Of a DNA stretch of 64,000 bases, positions 25,913 to 34,241 are shown piece by piece (the stretch's first letter is position 1; each line of letters begins with the position of its first letter). Made by a program: the position numbers and the translations under genes. The notes below the pieces were generated by a model. The model was not told the DNA's origin. It ran no database searches and was given only the letters and a program-made list of their open reading frames with translations. The stretch is taken from contig JAUICH010000013.1 of assembly GCA_030427505.1 (NCBI GenBank), positions 91,826 to 155,825 of the forward strand, in the 5' to 3' direction. The DNA comes from Verrucomicrobiia bacterium (GTDB lineage Bacteria; Verrucomicrobiota; Verrucomicrobiia; Verrucomicrobiales; DEV007).

Positions 25913-26479
25913 TCAAAACTCAGAATGTTCAGAAAGGCGCCGCTGCAAGTCGCCGGGGCGGTAGCCGTGGAGATCCTTTGGCACCCCCGGGTTCTTGATG
26001 CTGGTGAGCTTCCAGTCCCAGGGCCAGAAGCCTTCTTTCCGCCAGGTAAACACGAACGGATCCCGCAATTTGTTGGCTTCCTGCATGATGAGTTGGCCGA
26101 TGGGAGAGGCCGTGCCGCGGGCGGAAAGCTGGGTGGTTACAAGGGCTTCCTTTTCCGTGACGATACAGGCGGGATCGCCCTCCTCCAATTCCTCCAGGTT
26201 CAAGACGACGAACTGGCTTCCAATGTCCGAAATGGTAATGGCGGCGTCCTGGCCGGAAAAGCCCCACTGGTCCAGATAGTCCAGGCTGGCCAGCTTCAGG
26301 AACTTCTTCGCGCTCTTGCTTTCGAACGCGGAAATCAGGGCTTCGTGCTTTTTCCGGACCTGGGTTTCACCGGACCAGTGCTCTCCCAGGTAGAGGGCCA
26401 AACTCGTTATAATTAGCGCTAACAGGATTAGGCTAATGAGTTTGTGACGGAAAAGGAGGTTGAAAAGTCCGCCGATCAT
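25913..26479 (-). CDS. Membrane-anchored protein of unknown function
   Basis: A 188-residue protein. The ATG at 26479 has AGGA at eight bases upstream. One membrane helix (LISLILLALIITSLALYLG, about 15-33) anchors an extracytoplasmic domain of about 150 residues with a helix (KKHEALISAFESKSAKKFLKLAS) followed by beta strands, an order compatible with an NTF2/SnoaL-like fold. This is not certain. It is divergent from the Nudix gene and upstream of the secreted unknown at 25252. Confidence 0.6.
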   Translation of the reverse strand: MIGGLFNLLFRHKLISLILLALIITSLALYLGEHWSGETQVRKKHEALISAFESKSAKKFLKLASLDYLDQWGFSGQDAAITISDIGSQFVVLNLEELEEGDPACIVTEKEALVTTQLSARGTASPIGQLIMQEANKLRDPFVFTWRKEGFWPWDWKLTSIKNPGVPKDLHGYRPGDLQRRLSEHSEF

Positions 26480-26568
26480 CAAGAGAATCCTTTCACGTTC
26501 GTTCTTCGTATGAAAGGCAAATTGCTTTCGCTTCGAGGGGAGCGAATGGTTAGCAGGGGGTAAATTGA

Positions 26569-27051
26569 GTGATCATGTCCGCTTTCCGTCCGAATGTTGC
26601 CGCCATCTTGCAAAAGCCGACCGGGGAAATCCTGGTTGCGGAGCGGATTACCTTTAAAGATTCCTGGCAGTTTCCGCAGGGTGGGGTGGACAAGGGCGAA
26701 GACCTTATCGGCGCGCTTCGCCGCGAAGTCCGGGAAGAGATTGGCGTGCCACCGGAGAAGTACACTCTGGAAGCGTGCCGCACCGGCTATCGCTACCGTT
26801 TTCCGCACGGGCTATTGAGGGAGCGGAGATTCAAGGGCCAGGAGCAGACCTATTTTCTCTGCACCTTTCTCGGAACCGACGACGATATTCGCCTGGACCT
26901 TCACGAGCAGGAGTTCCGCACTTTCCGCTGGATCATGCCTGAGGAGTTCCGCCTGGAATGGGTGCCTGAGTTCAAGCGGAAAGTCTTTATCCGTGTGATG
27001 CGTGATTTCTTCTGCGTGAAATTGAAAACGAAGAAGAAAGAGAAGGAGTAG
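26569..27051 (+). CDS. rppH: Nudix hydrolase, RppH-like (RNA pyrophosphohydrolase)
   Basis: A 160-residue Nudix protein. The Nudix box is intact: GGVDKGEDLIGALRREVREEIGV (Gx5Ex7REUxEExGU), preceded by the WQFPQ signature of RppH/NudH enzymes that remove 5' pyrophosphate from mRNA or hydrolyse dinucleoside polyphosphates. The C-terminal tail is very lysine-rich (KLKTKKKEKE). AGGGGG lies eight bases before a GTG at 26569 and fourteen before the ATG at 26575, so the GTG is favoured, though the ATG start would change only two residues. RNA decay is the probable role, inferred from the family. Confidence 0.8.
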   Translation: MIMSAFRPNVAAILQKPTGEILVAERITFKDSWQFPQGGVDKGEDLIGALRREVREEIGVPPEKYTLEACRTGYRYRFPHGLLRERRFKGQEQTYFLCTFLGTDDDIRLDLHEQEFRTFRWIMPEEFRLEWVPEFKRKVFIRVMRDFFCVKLKTKKKEKE

Positions 27052-27117
27052 CAGCTGGGTTCCTGCTTTCCAACACCTATCTTTCCTGCGGTGTTTCCGC
27101 ACTCTCCTCCGGGGGCC

Positions 27118-27927
27118 TCAATCCAGCGACGCCACCAGCTCTTTCATCCGTTCCAGGCCCGTTTTCGCCACTTTCAGCGGCGGCTCTTCCCACAGGGCGG
27201 AGTTGAAGAGTTCCAGGCTCAGCCATTTGTCGTAACCCTTGTCCTTCAGGACCTGGAGTTCCGACTTCAGGTCGATCTGGCCTTCGCCGATCATCACGCG
27301 GTCCGGGTCCGTCTGGGTGAGGGCGGGCTTGTTCGGGTCCGCGTCGTCGATGTGGTAGTGCGCAATCCGCTCCAGCGGTAGAGCCCGGATGTCATCCAGC
27401 GTGGTCCGGCTGTTCCAGTTGTGGAATGCGTCCAGGATCGTGACCCCATCCGGTTCGCCACAGCGGTCCAGCACCGCCACGGTGTCCGGCAGATTGTTGA
27501 GGGACTTGAAAAAGCTGATGTATTCCAATACGGCCTGGACTCCCGTTTCCCGGCCGATCTGGAGGAGATCGGCATAGCCCTCATGCAAATGATCGATGCC
27601 TGGCTGCTCCATGGGCGGGGTGCAGACCATGCAGGGCGCCTTCAGGCGGGCGGCCAGTTCGAAGCGGCGGCGGGCCTCATCCAAAGCCAACTTGTATTCC
27701 CAGCCCTCTGTTTCGCCCCAGTTCCGCACCGCGATGAAACACGGCACCTCCAGGCCGTAGTCGGCCAGGGCTTTCTCCACATCGCTCACTTCGCCGCCCC
27801 GGCCCACATGCTGGTAGAGGTCCACCGCCCACAGCTCAATGCCCGCGTAGCCCGCTTCGCCCGCCACTTTGATTTTTTCAAGCAATGGGGTGGTCTTGAT
27901 GGTGGAGGAATTGAGGGAGAGTTTCAT
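27118..27927 (-). CDS. Sugar phosphate isomerase/epimerase-like TIM-barrel protein
   Basis: A 269-residue protein of the xylose-isomerase-like/AP-endonuclease-2 fold. It starts at the ATG at 27927 with MKLSLNSSTIK, and has GEAGYAGIELWAVDL, EYISFFKS (Glu metal ligand), DAFHNWNS and IAHYHIDDADPNK, a typical metal-site series of sugar isomerases and inositol-type enzymes. It is 93 bases after the end of a five-bladed-propeller-like protein on the same strand, so the two may form one catabolic operon. The substrate is unknown. Confidence 0.8.
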   Translation of the reverse strand: MKLSLNSSTIKTTPLLEKIKVAGEAGYAGIELWAVDLYQHVGRGGEVSDVEKALADYGLEVPCFIAVRNWGETEGWEYKLALDEARRRFELAARLKAPCMVCTPPMEQPGIDHLHEGYADLLQIGRETGVQAVLEYISFFKSLNNLPDTVAVLDRCGEPDGVTILDAFHNWNSRTTLDDIRALPLERIAHYHIDDADPNKPALTQTDPDRVMIGEGQIDLKSELQVLKDKGYDKWLSLELFNSALWEEPPLKVAKTGLERMKELVASLD

Positions 27928-28020
27928 GGCGCGGTCTTAGGTCTTAGGGTCCGGGGTCGTCTTTCAGTGAGGAGGGAGATTCCCGGAACATGCCGGGAGT
28001 CGCGATGGAGCGGCAGGATC

Positions 28021-29124
28021 TCAGGAAAGGATCTTCTCCACTTCTTCCATTGGCAGGAAATGGCCCACCAGCGGCTGGCTGAGGTCTTCCTGGGACTGCT
28101 GCCAACTGGCCAGAATGCCCCCGTCCGTCACCAGGGTATCCACGTAGCGGCTGCAACCCGTGCCGTGGGGGGAAATGAAGAGAGGCGCGTGCAGGCTGAT
28201 TCTTTCGATGCTGGGAAATTCCGTGTCGATGCCGCCGGCGATGCCGCTCAGTTCCTCGCAGGAGTAGCCACGGGGCCGTTTCACGGCGCGGGGGTTTTCG
28301 TCCATCTGGCGCAGGCATTCGCAGCCGTCGTAGAAGTAGAGCGACATATCCGGCAGATCCGCGAAGGCGCCCACCTTGGGGATGGCCAGGCGATCCGTCA
28401 GGCGCGTGGCGGCAATGTCCCACACGGGGCCGCGGGCCAGCATGAAGTCCGTGAGGTGTTCGTAGGTGCTGGAGCCCGGCTTCCGCACCGTGACGCTGGT
28501 GTTGGAACTGGACCAGGAGAAGGGGTGGTTGCAGTAGATCAGCGCGAGACTGCCGTCCGGCAGATCCGTGACCACCGGGTCTTTGGCGTGCAGCACGGCC
28601 GGCTCGTCGTGAATGACGATTTCCTCCAGGCTGTCCGCGCTCAGGTCTTCCACGCTGCCCGCGTGCAGGCGGTCGATGCTCCACACGCCGGTGCCGGGTT
28701 TCTGGAAGCTTTCAAATCCGGCCGGGTAGGGGATATCCTTTTCCGTGGAGACGAACACCTCCAGCGTATCGCCATCCCAGTGCAGCGCGGTGCCTTCGAT
28801 GGAGACCACGGCTTTACCGTTCGTCTTCAGGTCCGCCTTGCTGAAGCTCTTGATTTTCTCGTAGGGACCCAGCGGCTCGGGCGAGCGGTAGATGGCCATT
28901 TCCAAGCCGCGCGCTCCCGCGCCCACACCCGTGCGGGAGTCGCCAAAATTGCGGAAACGGCCGATCGCCAAATAGGAGCCGTCCCGGTCTTGGACGATGT
29001 TTCCCCCGCCGAACCAGAAACCCGTGCTACGGTCCTGGGGTTCCACGAGCACCTTGGCGGCCTCTTGGTTGATGAGGGCCTGACCGAGCGCGGTCAACTT
29101 CTGGGAGAGGGTGGGGTCGAGCAT
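28021..29124 (-). CDS. Propeller-fold carbohydrate-related protein (unknown activity)
   Basis: A 367-residue protein starting at the ATG at 29124 (MLDPTLSQKLTALG). It has repeated beta-strand signatures such as GFWFGGGNIVQDRDGSYLA, ALHWDGDTLEVFVST, AKDPVVTDLPDGSLALIYC and AGGIDTEFPSIERISLHAPLFIS, suggesting a five-bladed propeller like GH43/GH32-type or sialidase-like folds. Catalytic acids cannot be assigned. There is no signal peptide, so it is probably cytoplasmic. It sits just upstream of the sugar isomerase, which suggests a joint catabolic role. Confidence 0.55.
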   Translation of the reverse strand: MLDPTLSQKLTALGQALINQEAAKVLVEPQDRSTGFWFGGGNIVQDRDGSYLAIGRFRNFGDSRTGVGAGARGLEMAIYRSPEPLGPYEKIKSFSKADLKTNGKAVVSIEGTALHWDGDTLEVFVSTEKDIPYPAGFESFQKPGTGVWSIDRLHAGSVEDLSADSLEEIVIHDEPAVLHAKDPVVTDLPDGSLALIYCNHPFSWSSSNTSVTVRKPGSSTYEHLTDFMLARGPVWDIAATRLTDRLAIPKVGAFADLPDMSLYFYDGCECLRQMDENPRAVKRPRGYSCEELSGIAGGIDTEFPSIERISLHAPLFISPHGTGCSRYVDTLVTDGGILASWQQSQEDLSQPLVGHFLPMEEVEKILS

Positions 29125-29239
29125 AAGCTGAACTTTTGGGCCATTCGCTCCCCTCACGCAAGAGTTGAATTTGGCTGTAACTTTCCCCAAGCTCCGGGGT
29201 TATAACCAGGCGGACGTAAGTCTTTCGCCCTGAAACTGT

Positions 29240-29935
29240 ATGAACCGGACCCCCTTGAGACAATGGATCGCATGCGTGCCCGCCGTGACGGCGGCGTGTT
29301 GGCTGATTGGTCAGTCCCCCCTTCGGGCCCAGGACGATCCTCCGGCCAGTGCGAACGTGGTGGAAGACGACGGCCTCCCGAAGCCGGTGGATGCGGCGTT
29401 TTTCAAGGAACTGAAGGAAAACTCGCCCTTTACCCGGTCGTTGAACCTTTCCGATTCCCTCATCCTGACGGGGGTGGCGCGCATCAATGACAAGCCGGTG
29501 GCGACCCTGATGAATCGGGAGACCAAGGAGACCTACGTCATTTCCGATACCCCGAACTCCCAGGGCTGGAAAATGGTTGACATCTCCGCGGGGGACGACC
29601 TGGAGAAAGTGGCCGCCAAGATTTCCGTCTCCGGCGGAGAAGTGGTGACGGTGCGCTTTGATGAAGCCCAACTGAAACCCGGTGAAGCCAAGCCCGCGGC
29701 CGGTCCAGGTGGCGACAGCAATCGTGACGGACGGGGGGGTGGCGAACGGCGTTTTGGCCGGGGAGACGGCCCCCCTCCGGAGGTCATTGAAAAGCTGCGC
29801 AATCTGACCGAGGAACAGCGCGGCAAGATGCGCGAGTACATGGAAAAGAAAATGCGCGAGAATCCGAATCTGACCTCGGACGAACGGCGGGAGATCTTTC
29901 GCAAGGCGTTGGACAGAGCGACGCAGTCCAGATAA
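29240..29935 (+). CDS. GspC-like/pilot-type secreted protein upstream of the secretin
   Basis: A 231-residue protein with a signal peptide (TAACWLIGQSPLRAQ). The N-terminal mature part (FTRSLNLSDSLILTGVARINDKPVATLMN, then KETYVISDTPNS, then WKMVDIS) forms a short beta-rich domain resembling the homology region of GspC. A Gly/Arg-rich linker and a charged helical C-terminus (EQRGKMREYMEKKM) follow. It lies 106 bases before gspD on the same strand. A GspC role in the type II system is inferred from position and the small domain, not from clear homology. The minus-strand propeller gene is divergent from it. Confidence 0.55.
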   Translation: MNRTPLRQWIACVPAVTAACWLIGQSPLRAQDDPPASANVVEDDGLPKPVDAAFFKELKENSPFTRSLNLSDSLILTGVARINDKPVATLMNRETKETYVISDTPNSQGWKMVDISAGDDLEKVAAKISVSGGEVVTVRFDEAQLKPGEAKPAAGPGGDSNRDGRGGGERRFGRGDGPPPEVIEKLRNLTEEQRGKMREYMEKKMRENPNLTSDERREIFRKALDRATQSR

Positions 29936-30041
29936 GAATTCACGCGCTTTGCTTGGCAGCGGGCCGGGGAAACGCTATCCCTCGCAGGCCCATCTGCTCG
30001 CGCCGGTCCGGCACCAGAAAAATCCAACGCAGTAACCCAAC

Positions 30042-32789
30042 ATGTCTGCCAGACTCTTCGTCACTACCCCTCAGACTTTTCGCGGTAAGGCGCGCATCCC
30101 GCTGGCGATTTCCGTTCTCCTGACGATCGCCATCCTGAATCCCGATTCGCGGGCCCAGGAGAGTGATGGCGGTGGCAGCGGCGGAAATCGCATCCTGCCG
30201 CCTCATTTACTGGTTCAGGCGGACACCCCCGATGCTGGGGCCAATCAGGACGCCGCGCCGGACAATCAACCAGCGGCTCCCGCGCCTGAAGCGCCGCAAG
30301 CGCCTCAGGGACCTCAAGGGGGGCAGGGACCGGACGGCGGTCAGCGGCGTCAGTTTGGGCAACGTCCCGGTGGTGGGTTTGGACCCGGGGGCCCGGGAGG
30401 TCCCGGTGGGCCGGGTGGCGCGGGCGGGGACGCGGATGGCGCCACCATTTCCGCCAGTGGAGACCGGGTGAACCTTCAGTTTCCGCTGAACCCAGTGTCG
30501 GACATCCTGTCCATCTACGAACGGCTGACCGGCAAGACGATTATTAAGGATACCACTGTCTTTGAGGGGCCCCAAGTCAGCCTGGTCACGCCCACGGATG
30601 TGCCCCGGGACGAAGCCATCCGGCTAATTGAGACGGCTCTGCTGGTGAACGGATACGTCCTGGTGGCGGAGCCGGGACAGAAAAGCATCCGCATTCTTTC
30701 GGGCCGCCAGAATCAGGCCGCGCAGAATGCCGCCTTCAGCGAGGGGATTGTCATCTACACCACGGCGGATGCCCTGCCTTCCGGAGAGTCCCTGGTGGGC
30801 TACTTCTTGCGGCTGAACTACCTGAGCCCGGAGGATGCCGCCACCATTTTCAGCAATCATGTCGTGCTGAATCAGTTCGGCCGCATTACGCCGGTGTTGA
30901 GCCCTCGCGGTCTGCTGATCACGGAGAGTTCCTCCATCATCCGCCAACTCATTCAGTTGGCCAAGATCATTGACGTGCCGGCGGATTCCGCGCCTTTGCT
31001 GACAGAGTTTGTGGATCTGGAGTACGCCGAGGCGACTGTCGTGTCTCAAATCATCCAGGCCGTGGTGGATGCCCGGGCGGAGGAGAAAGAACGCCTGGGT
31101 GAAACCGGCCGGACCATCTCCGGGCAGCGTTCGGGGGACGGCGGCGGTGGAAACAACAGTGGGGGGAGCAATAACAGCGGCGGGGGAGGAGACCAGCGAA
31201 GCGGCGGTAGTAGCAACAACGGAGCCCGCAACCCGCAAAGCGGTTCCGACCCCAACACCGGTATCGGCACCGCCAGCGATCCCGCGGCTCAGCTCATTCC
31301 GGATGACCGGCTGAACCGCATCATGATCGTCGCGCCGCCGCAGGACCTGGCTTACATCCTGGATCTGGTTAAACAGTTCGACAAGCCACTCAGCACGCCA
31401 GACCCGATGGAACGGCCGCTGAACTACGTGAAGGCCAATGACATTTTGCCCGTCATTGTGGATGTCCTGCAGGACACCGGTACCGGTCTGACGGTGCTGC
31501 CGGGCGGGCGGCAGATCGCGTCCCGTCCCACACCAGTGGCTTCTTCTCAGTTGGCCACCCTGACAGGCGTGGATCAGAACCAGAACTCAAACCGCACTCA
31601 GAATACCGGCGACGACGTGGGGGGGCAACCAGACCAGATTGCGTTTCCGATCGATGAAGTAGCGCCCATTTCCGTGCTCGTGGGCAAGACGCGCCTCATC
31701 GCCGACCGGCAGTCCAACTCCATTATTGTGATCGGCTCGCGGGAAGCCCAGAAGATCGTCACGGACATCATCGACCGGCTGGACCGGAAACCGGCCCAAG
31801 TCTATTTGGCCACCGTGATCGGTCAGCTCACCCTGGACGATAACATCCAGTTCGGCGTGGACTATCTCCAGAAGTTCGAGCAATTCGACGGCAGCGATCC
31901 CGCGGCGGGTGGCATCGCCTCCAGCCTTATCACTCAGCGGGACGACGTTATCCAGAACGTTAACATCGGCGACCTGCGGGACAATCTGATCACGACCGCT
32001 TTCGGCCCGGCGGGCGGGTTGAACGTATATGGTCAGATTGGCGAATCTCTGGACGTTTTCGTGACGGCCCTGGAAGGGACCAACCGGTTCAAGGTGTTGT
32101 CCCGTCCCGTGGTCTATACCCAGAATGGTAAGCGCGCGGAGATCACTTCCGGCCAGCGGGTGCCCGTGCCTACTCAAAGCCTGACGGACGCCTCTACTGG
32201 AGGCAACAACGCCGCCATCAGCACCACCATTGAGTTTGAGGACGTGGTTCTGAAGCTGGAGGTGCTGCCGACCATCAATAAGGACAACGAGGTCACCCTG
32301 GACATCGTGCAGGTGAACGACACCGTAGTGGGTCAGCAACAGGTGGCTGACAATCTGGTGCCCATCATCGGCACTCAGGAGCTTAATACCACCGTTACCG
32401 TGCCGGACCGGACCACCATCGTCCTGGGCGGCCTGATCACCGAAACCCTCGACAAAGACACGGAAGGCATCCCGGTCCTTTCACGCATTCCCGTGGTGGG
32501 GAACCTGGTCAAAAGCACCTCGGACAACAAGAGCCGGTCCGAACTGATGATCTTCATCCAGCCCATCGTGGTCAACAGCCTTGCCGAAGCCAAGGCCGCC
32601 AGCTTTGACGAAGACGTGCGTTCCGACATTGGAGCCGATGCTGCCGAAATGTTCCCCGAGCCCGGCGTTCCCACACAGGAACACATGGATGAACTTCAGG
32701 AAGAGAAGCAGGAAGACACCAAGAAGAAAGGCTGGCTTCCCTGGTTGAAAGGCGAGACAAAAGGGCGGAACGATCCCAGGGGACGGTAG
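30042..32789 (+). CDS. gspD: Type II secretion secretin GspD
   Basis: A 915-residue secretin. A signal sequence (ISVLLTIAILNPDSRAQ) is followed by a Pro/Gly-rich linker (about 90-135) and N0-N3 domains: FPLNPVSDILSIYERLTGKTI, YFLRLNYLSPEDAATIFSN, TEFVDLEYAEATVVSQIIQ and RPLNYVKANDILPVIVDVL. A Gly/Ser/Asn-rich insertion interrupts N2 (about 365-400). The C-terminal secretin domain has VLSRPVVYTQNGKRAEI, VPVPTQSL, GGLITETLDKDTEGIPVLSRIPVVGNL and SELMIFIQPIVV. The protein probably forms the outer-membrane channel. No other gsp genes except the preceding GspC-like one and a distant pilin-like gene are present, so the rest of the system is elsewhere. Confidence 0.93.
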   Translation: MSARLFVTTPQTFRGKARIPLAISVLLTIAILNPDSRAQESDGGGSGGNRILPPHLLVQADTPDAGANQDAAPDNQPAAPAPEAPQAPQGPQGGQGPDGGQRRQFGQRPGGGFGPGGPGGPGGPGGAGGDADGATISASGDRVNLQFPLNPVSDILSIYERLTGKTIIKDTTVFEGPQVSLVTPTDVPRDEAIRLIETALLVNGYVLVAEPGQKSIRILSGRQNQAAQNAAFSEGIVIYTTADALPSGESLVGYFLRLNYLSPEDAATIFSNHVVLNQFGRITPVLSPRGLLITESSSIIRQLIQLAKIIDVPADSAPLLTEFVDLEYAEATVVSQIIQAVVDARAEEKERLGETGRTISGQRSGDGGGGNNSGGSNNSGGGGDQRSGGSSNNGARNPQSGSDPNTGIGTASDPAAQLIPDDRLNRIMIVAPPQDLAYILDLVKQFDKPLSTPDPMERPLNYVKANDILPVIVDVLQDTGTGLTVLPGGRQIASRPTPVASSQLATLTGVDQNQNSNRTQNTGDDVGGQPDQIAFPIDEVAPISVLVGKTRLIADRQSNSIIVIGSREAQKIVTDIIDRLDRKPAQVYLATVIGQLTLDDNIQFGVDYLQKFEQFDGSDPAAGGIASSLITQRDDVIQNVNIGDLRDNLITTAFGPAGGLNVYGQIGESLDVFVTALEGTNRFKVLSRPVVYTQNGKRAEITSGQRVPVPTQSLTDASTGGNNAAISTTIEFEDVVLKLEVLPTINKDNEVTLDIVQVNDTVVGQQQVADNLVPIIGTQELNTTVTVPDRTTIVLGGLITETLDKDTEGIPVLSRIPVVGNLVKSTSDNKSRSELMIFIQPIVVNSLAEAKAASFDEDVRSDIGADAAEMFPEPGVPTQEHMDELQEEKQEDTKKKGWLPWLKGETKGRNDPRGR

Positions 32790-32806
32790 CGTCTTCCGGG
32801 AGAATC

Positions 32807-33247
32807 ATGGAAATTTACATCGCCACCCTTTGCGACTCAGCCTCGGAATATTACGGAAAGCTCTGCATCCTGGGTGCTTTTGACAGCATTGGAGCGCTCA
32901 AAGCGCCCGTAGTGAGGCAGGAGTGCACCCTGGCCATGCGAATGGTCTTCCGGCCCGAGGACGAAGGCGAACACCACTTTGGCGTCCGTCTCATCGACGC
33001 GGATGGGAAGGATGTCATCAAGCCGTTCAGCCCTTCGGTGAAGGTGAAAGTGGCGGACGACGCTTACTTTGTCTCCCGCAATCTCATGCTGAAGTTTCCC
33101 TTTCTGGAGTTTAAGGCGTTTGGTCAGTACAGTATAGACGTCAGCCTGGACGGGCGGGTCCTGGCCAGTGTGCCGCTGCGCGTGGTGAAGATGCGGCAGG
33201 CGCGAAGACAAGCGGATCCAGGCGCCGGGCCGGGCGGCGAGACCTGA
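32807..33247 (+). CDS. DUF6941 family protein
   Basis: A 146-residue soluble protein that begins MEIYIATLCDSASEYYGKLCILGAFD, the recognisable start of the DUF6941 family. It continues as a beta sandwich-like domain (MVFRPEDEGEHHFGVRLIDADGK, LKFPFLEFKAFGQYSIDVSLDG). GGGAG lies five bases upstream of the ATG. It is 17 bases after gspD and so probably cotranscribed with it. Function unknown. Confidence 0.8.
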   Translation: MEIYIATLCDSASEYYGKLCILGAFDSIGALKAPVVRQECTLAMRMVFRPEDEGEHHFGVRLIDADGKDVIKPFSPSVKVKVADDAYFVSRNLMLKFPFLEFKAFGQYSIDVSLDGRVLASVPLRVVKMRQARRQADPGAGPGGET

Positions 33248-33323
33248 TCGAGCGGAGACGGTCCAATACGCGGCGAACGGTTTTCCAATCAAACGCTCGC
33301 GGAGAGGCGGCACAGGATTTACA

Positions 33324-34196
33324 GTGCGCGTTGCGATGAGCGACGAAGAAAAATCCGGTTTCAGTTCCCCCAAAGTTTACCTGCTGCCAAACATGCTGAC
33401 GGCGGGCAACTTGTTTTGCGGTTTTCTCGCCATCCTCATGATCTTTGACGGGATGAAGAATCCCGACTACGGGGCGCTGCCCTACTACAAGGCGATTGCC
33501 CTGATCTTGGGAGCCTGCCTCTTTGACCTCCTGGACGGCCGGGTGGCCCGGATGCGGGGTCAGGAATCTCTCTTTGGCCGGGAATTCGACTCGCTGGCGG
33601 ACATCGTGTCCTTCGGCGTTGCCCCGGCGCTGCTGGTCATGGACATCGTCCTGACCGACTTTAGTCACCGGCTGGGCTGGATCATCGCCTTTATTTATCT
33701 GCTGTGTGGCGGCATGCGCCTGGCGCGTTTCAACTGCATCGCGGCGGAAGACAAGGAGAGCACCAGCCGGAATTTCGTTGGGTTTCCCATTCCCGCCGCG
33801 GCGGGTCTCATTGCGTCGCTTACGCTGTTCATGCTCTGGCTGAACGAGGGTGACAAGACCACTGGCGCGTGGCGCTACGTGTTGTTGTTTCTCATGCTCC
33901 TGCTCTCCTTCTTGATGTTGAGCGAGTTTTCCTACCCCAGTTTCAAGCGGATCAACGTCGGGACGCGCCGTTCCTTGCCCTGGGTGTTCGTCTCCGTGGT
34001 GGTGTTTCTTTGCGCTGTGGTTTACTGGCAGATTGTGCCCGCGATCTTGTTCACCTCCTACCTGATCTATGGCTGCCTGCGCCCCTGGATTTCCCGGCGC
34101 TGGCGGCGGGAAATCGAGGAAGGAGACGAACCGGATCTACACCTGGAAGAAGCAGAGCTTTCCGATAGGGAAGGAAACGATCAGTCGGCGGCCTAA
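33324..34196 (+). CDS. pssA: CDP-diacylglycerol--serine O-phosphatidyltransferase
   Basis: A 290-residue CDP-alcohol phosphatidyltransferase. The signature D-G-x2-A-R-x8-G-x3-D-x3-D is seen in DLLDGRVARMRGQESLFGREFDSLADIVSFG, with membrane helices around it. This enzyme makes phosphatidylserine from CDP-diacylglycerol and serine, leading to phosphatidylethanolamine. The GTG at 33324 has AGGA six bases upstream; the ATG at 33336 is an alternative. The C-terminus is acidic and cytoplasmic. No phosphatidylserine decarboxylase is next to it. Confidence 0.88.
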   Translation: MRVAMSDEEKSGFSSPKVYLLPNMLTAGNLFCGFLAILMIFDGMKNPDYGALPYYKAIALILGACLFDLLDGRVARMRGQESLFGREFDSLADIVSFGVAPALLVMDIVLTDFSHRLGWIIAFIYLLCGGMRLARFNCIAAEDKESTSRNFVGFPIPAAAGLIASLTLFMLWLNEGDKTTGAWRYVLLFLMLLLSFLMLSEFSYPSFKRINVGTRRSLPWVFVSVVVFLCAVVYWQIVPAILFTSYLIYGCLRPWISRRWRREIEEGDEPDLHLEEAELSDREGNDQSAA

Positions 34197-34241
34197 AGCT
34201 CGCCTTTCCCGGACACGCAACCCAACCACCGCGGACGCCCG

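Noticed and set aside
27421..29205. A 594-codon plus-strand frame opposite the isomerase and propeller genes
   Set aside because: It crosses two good minus-strand genes and has antisense composition.
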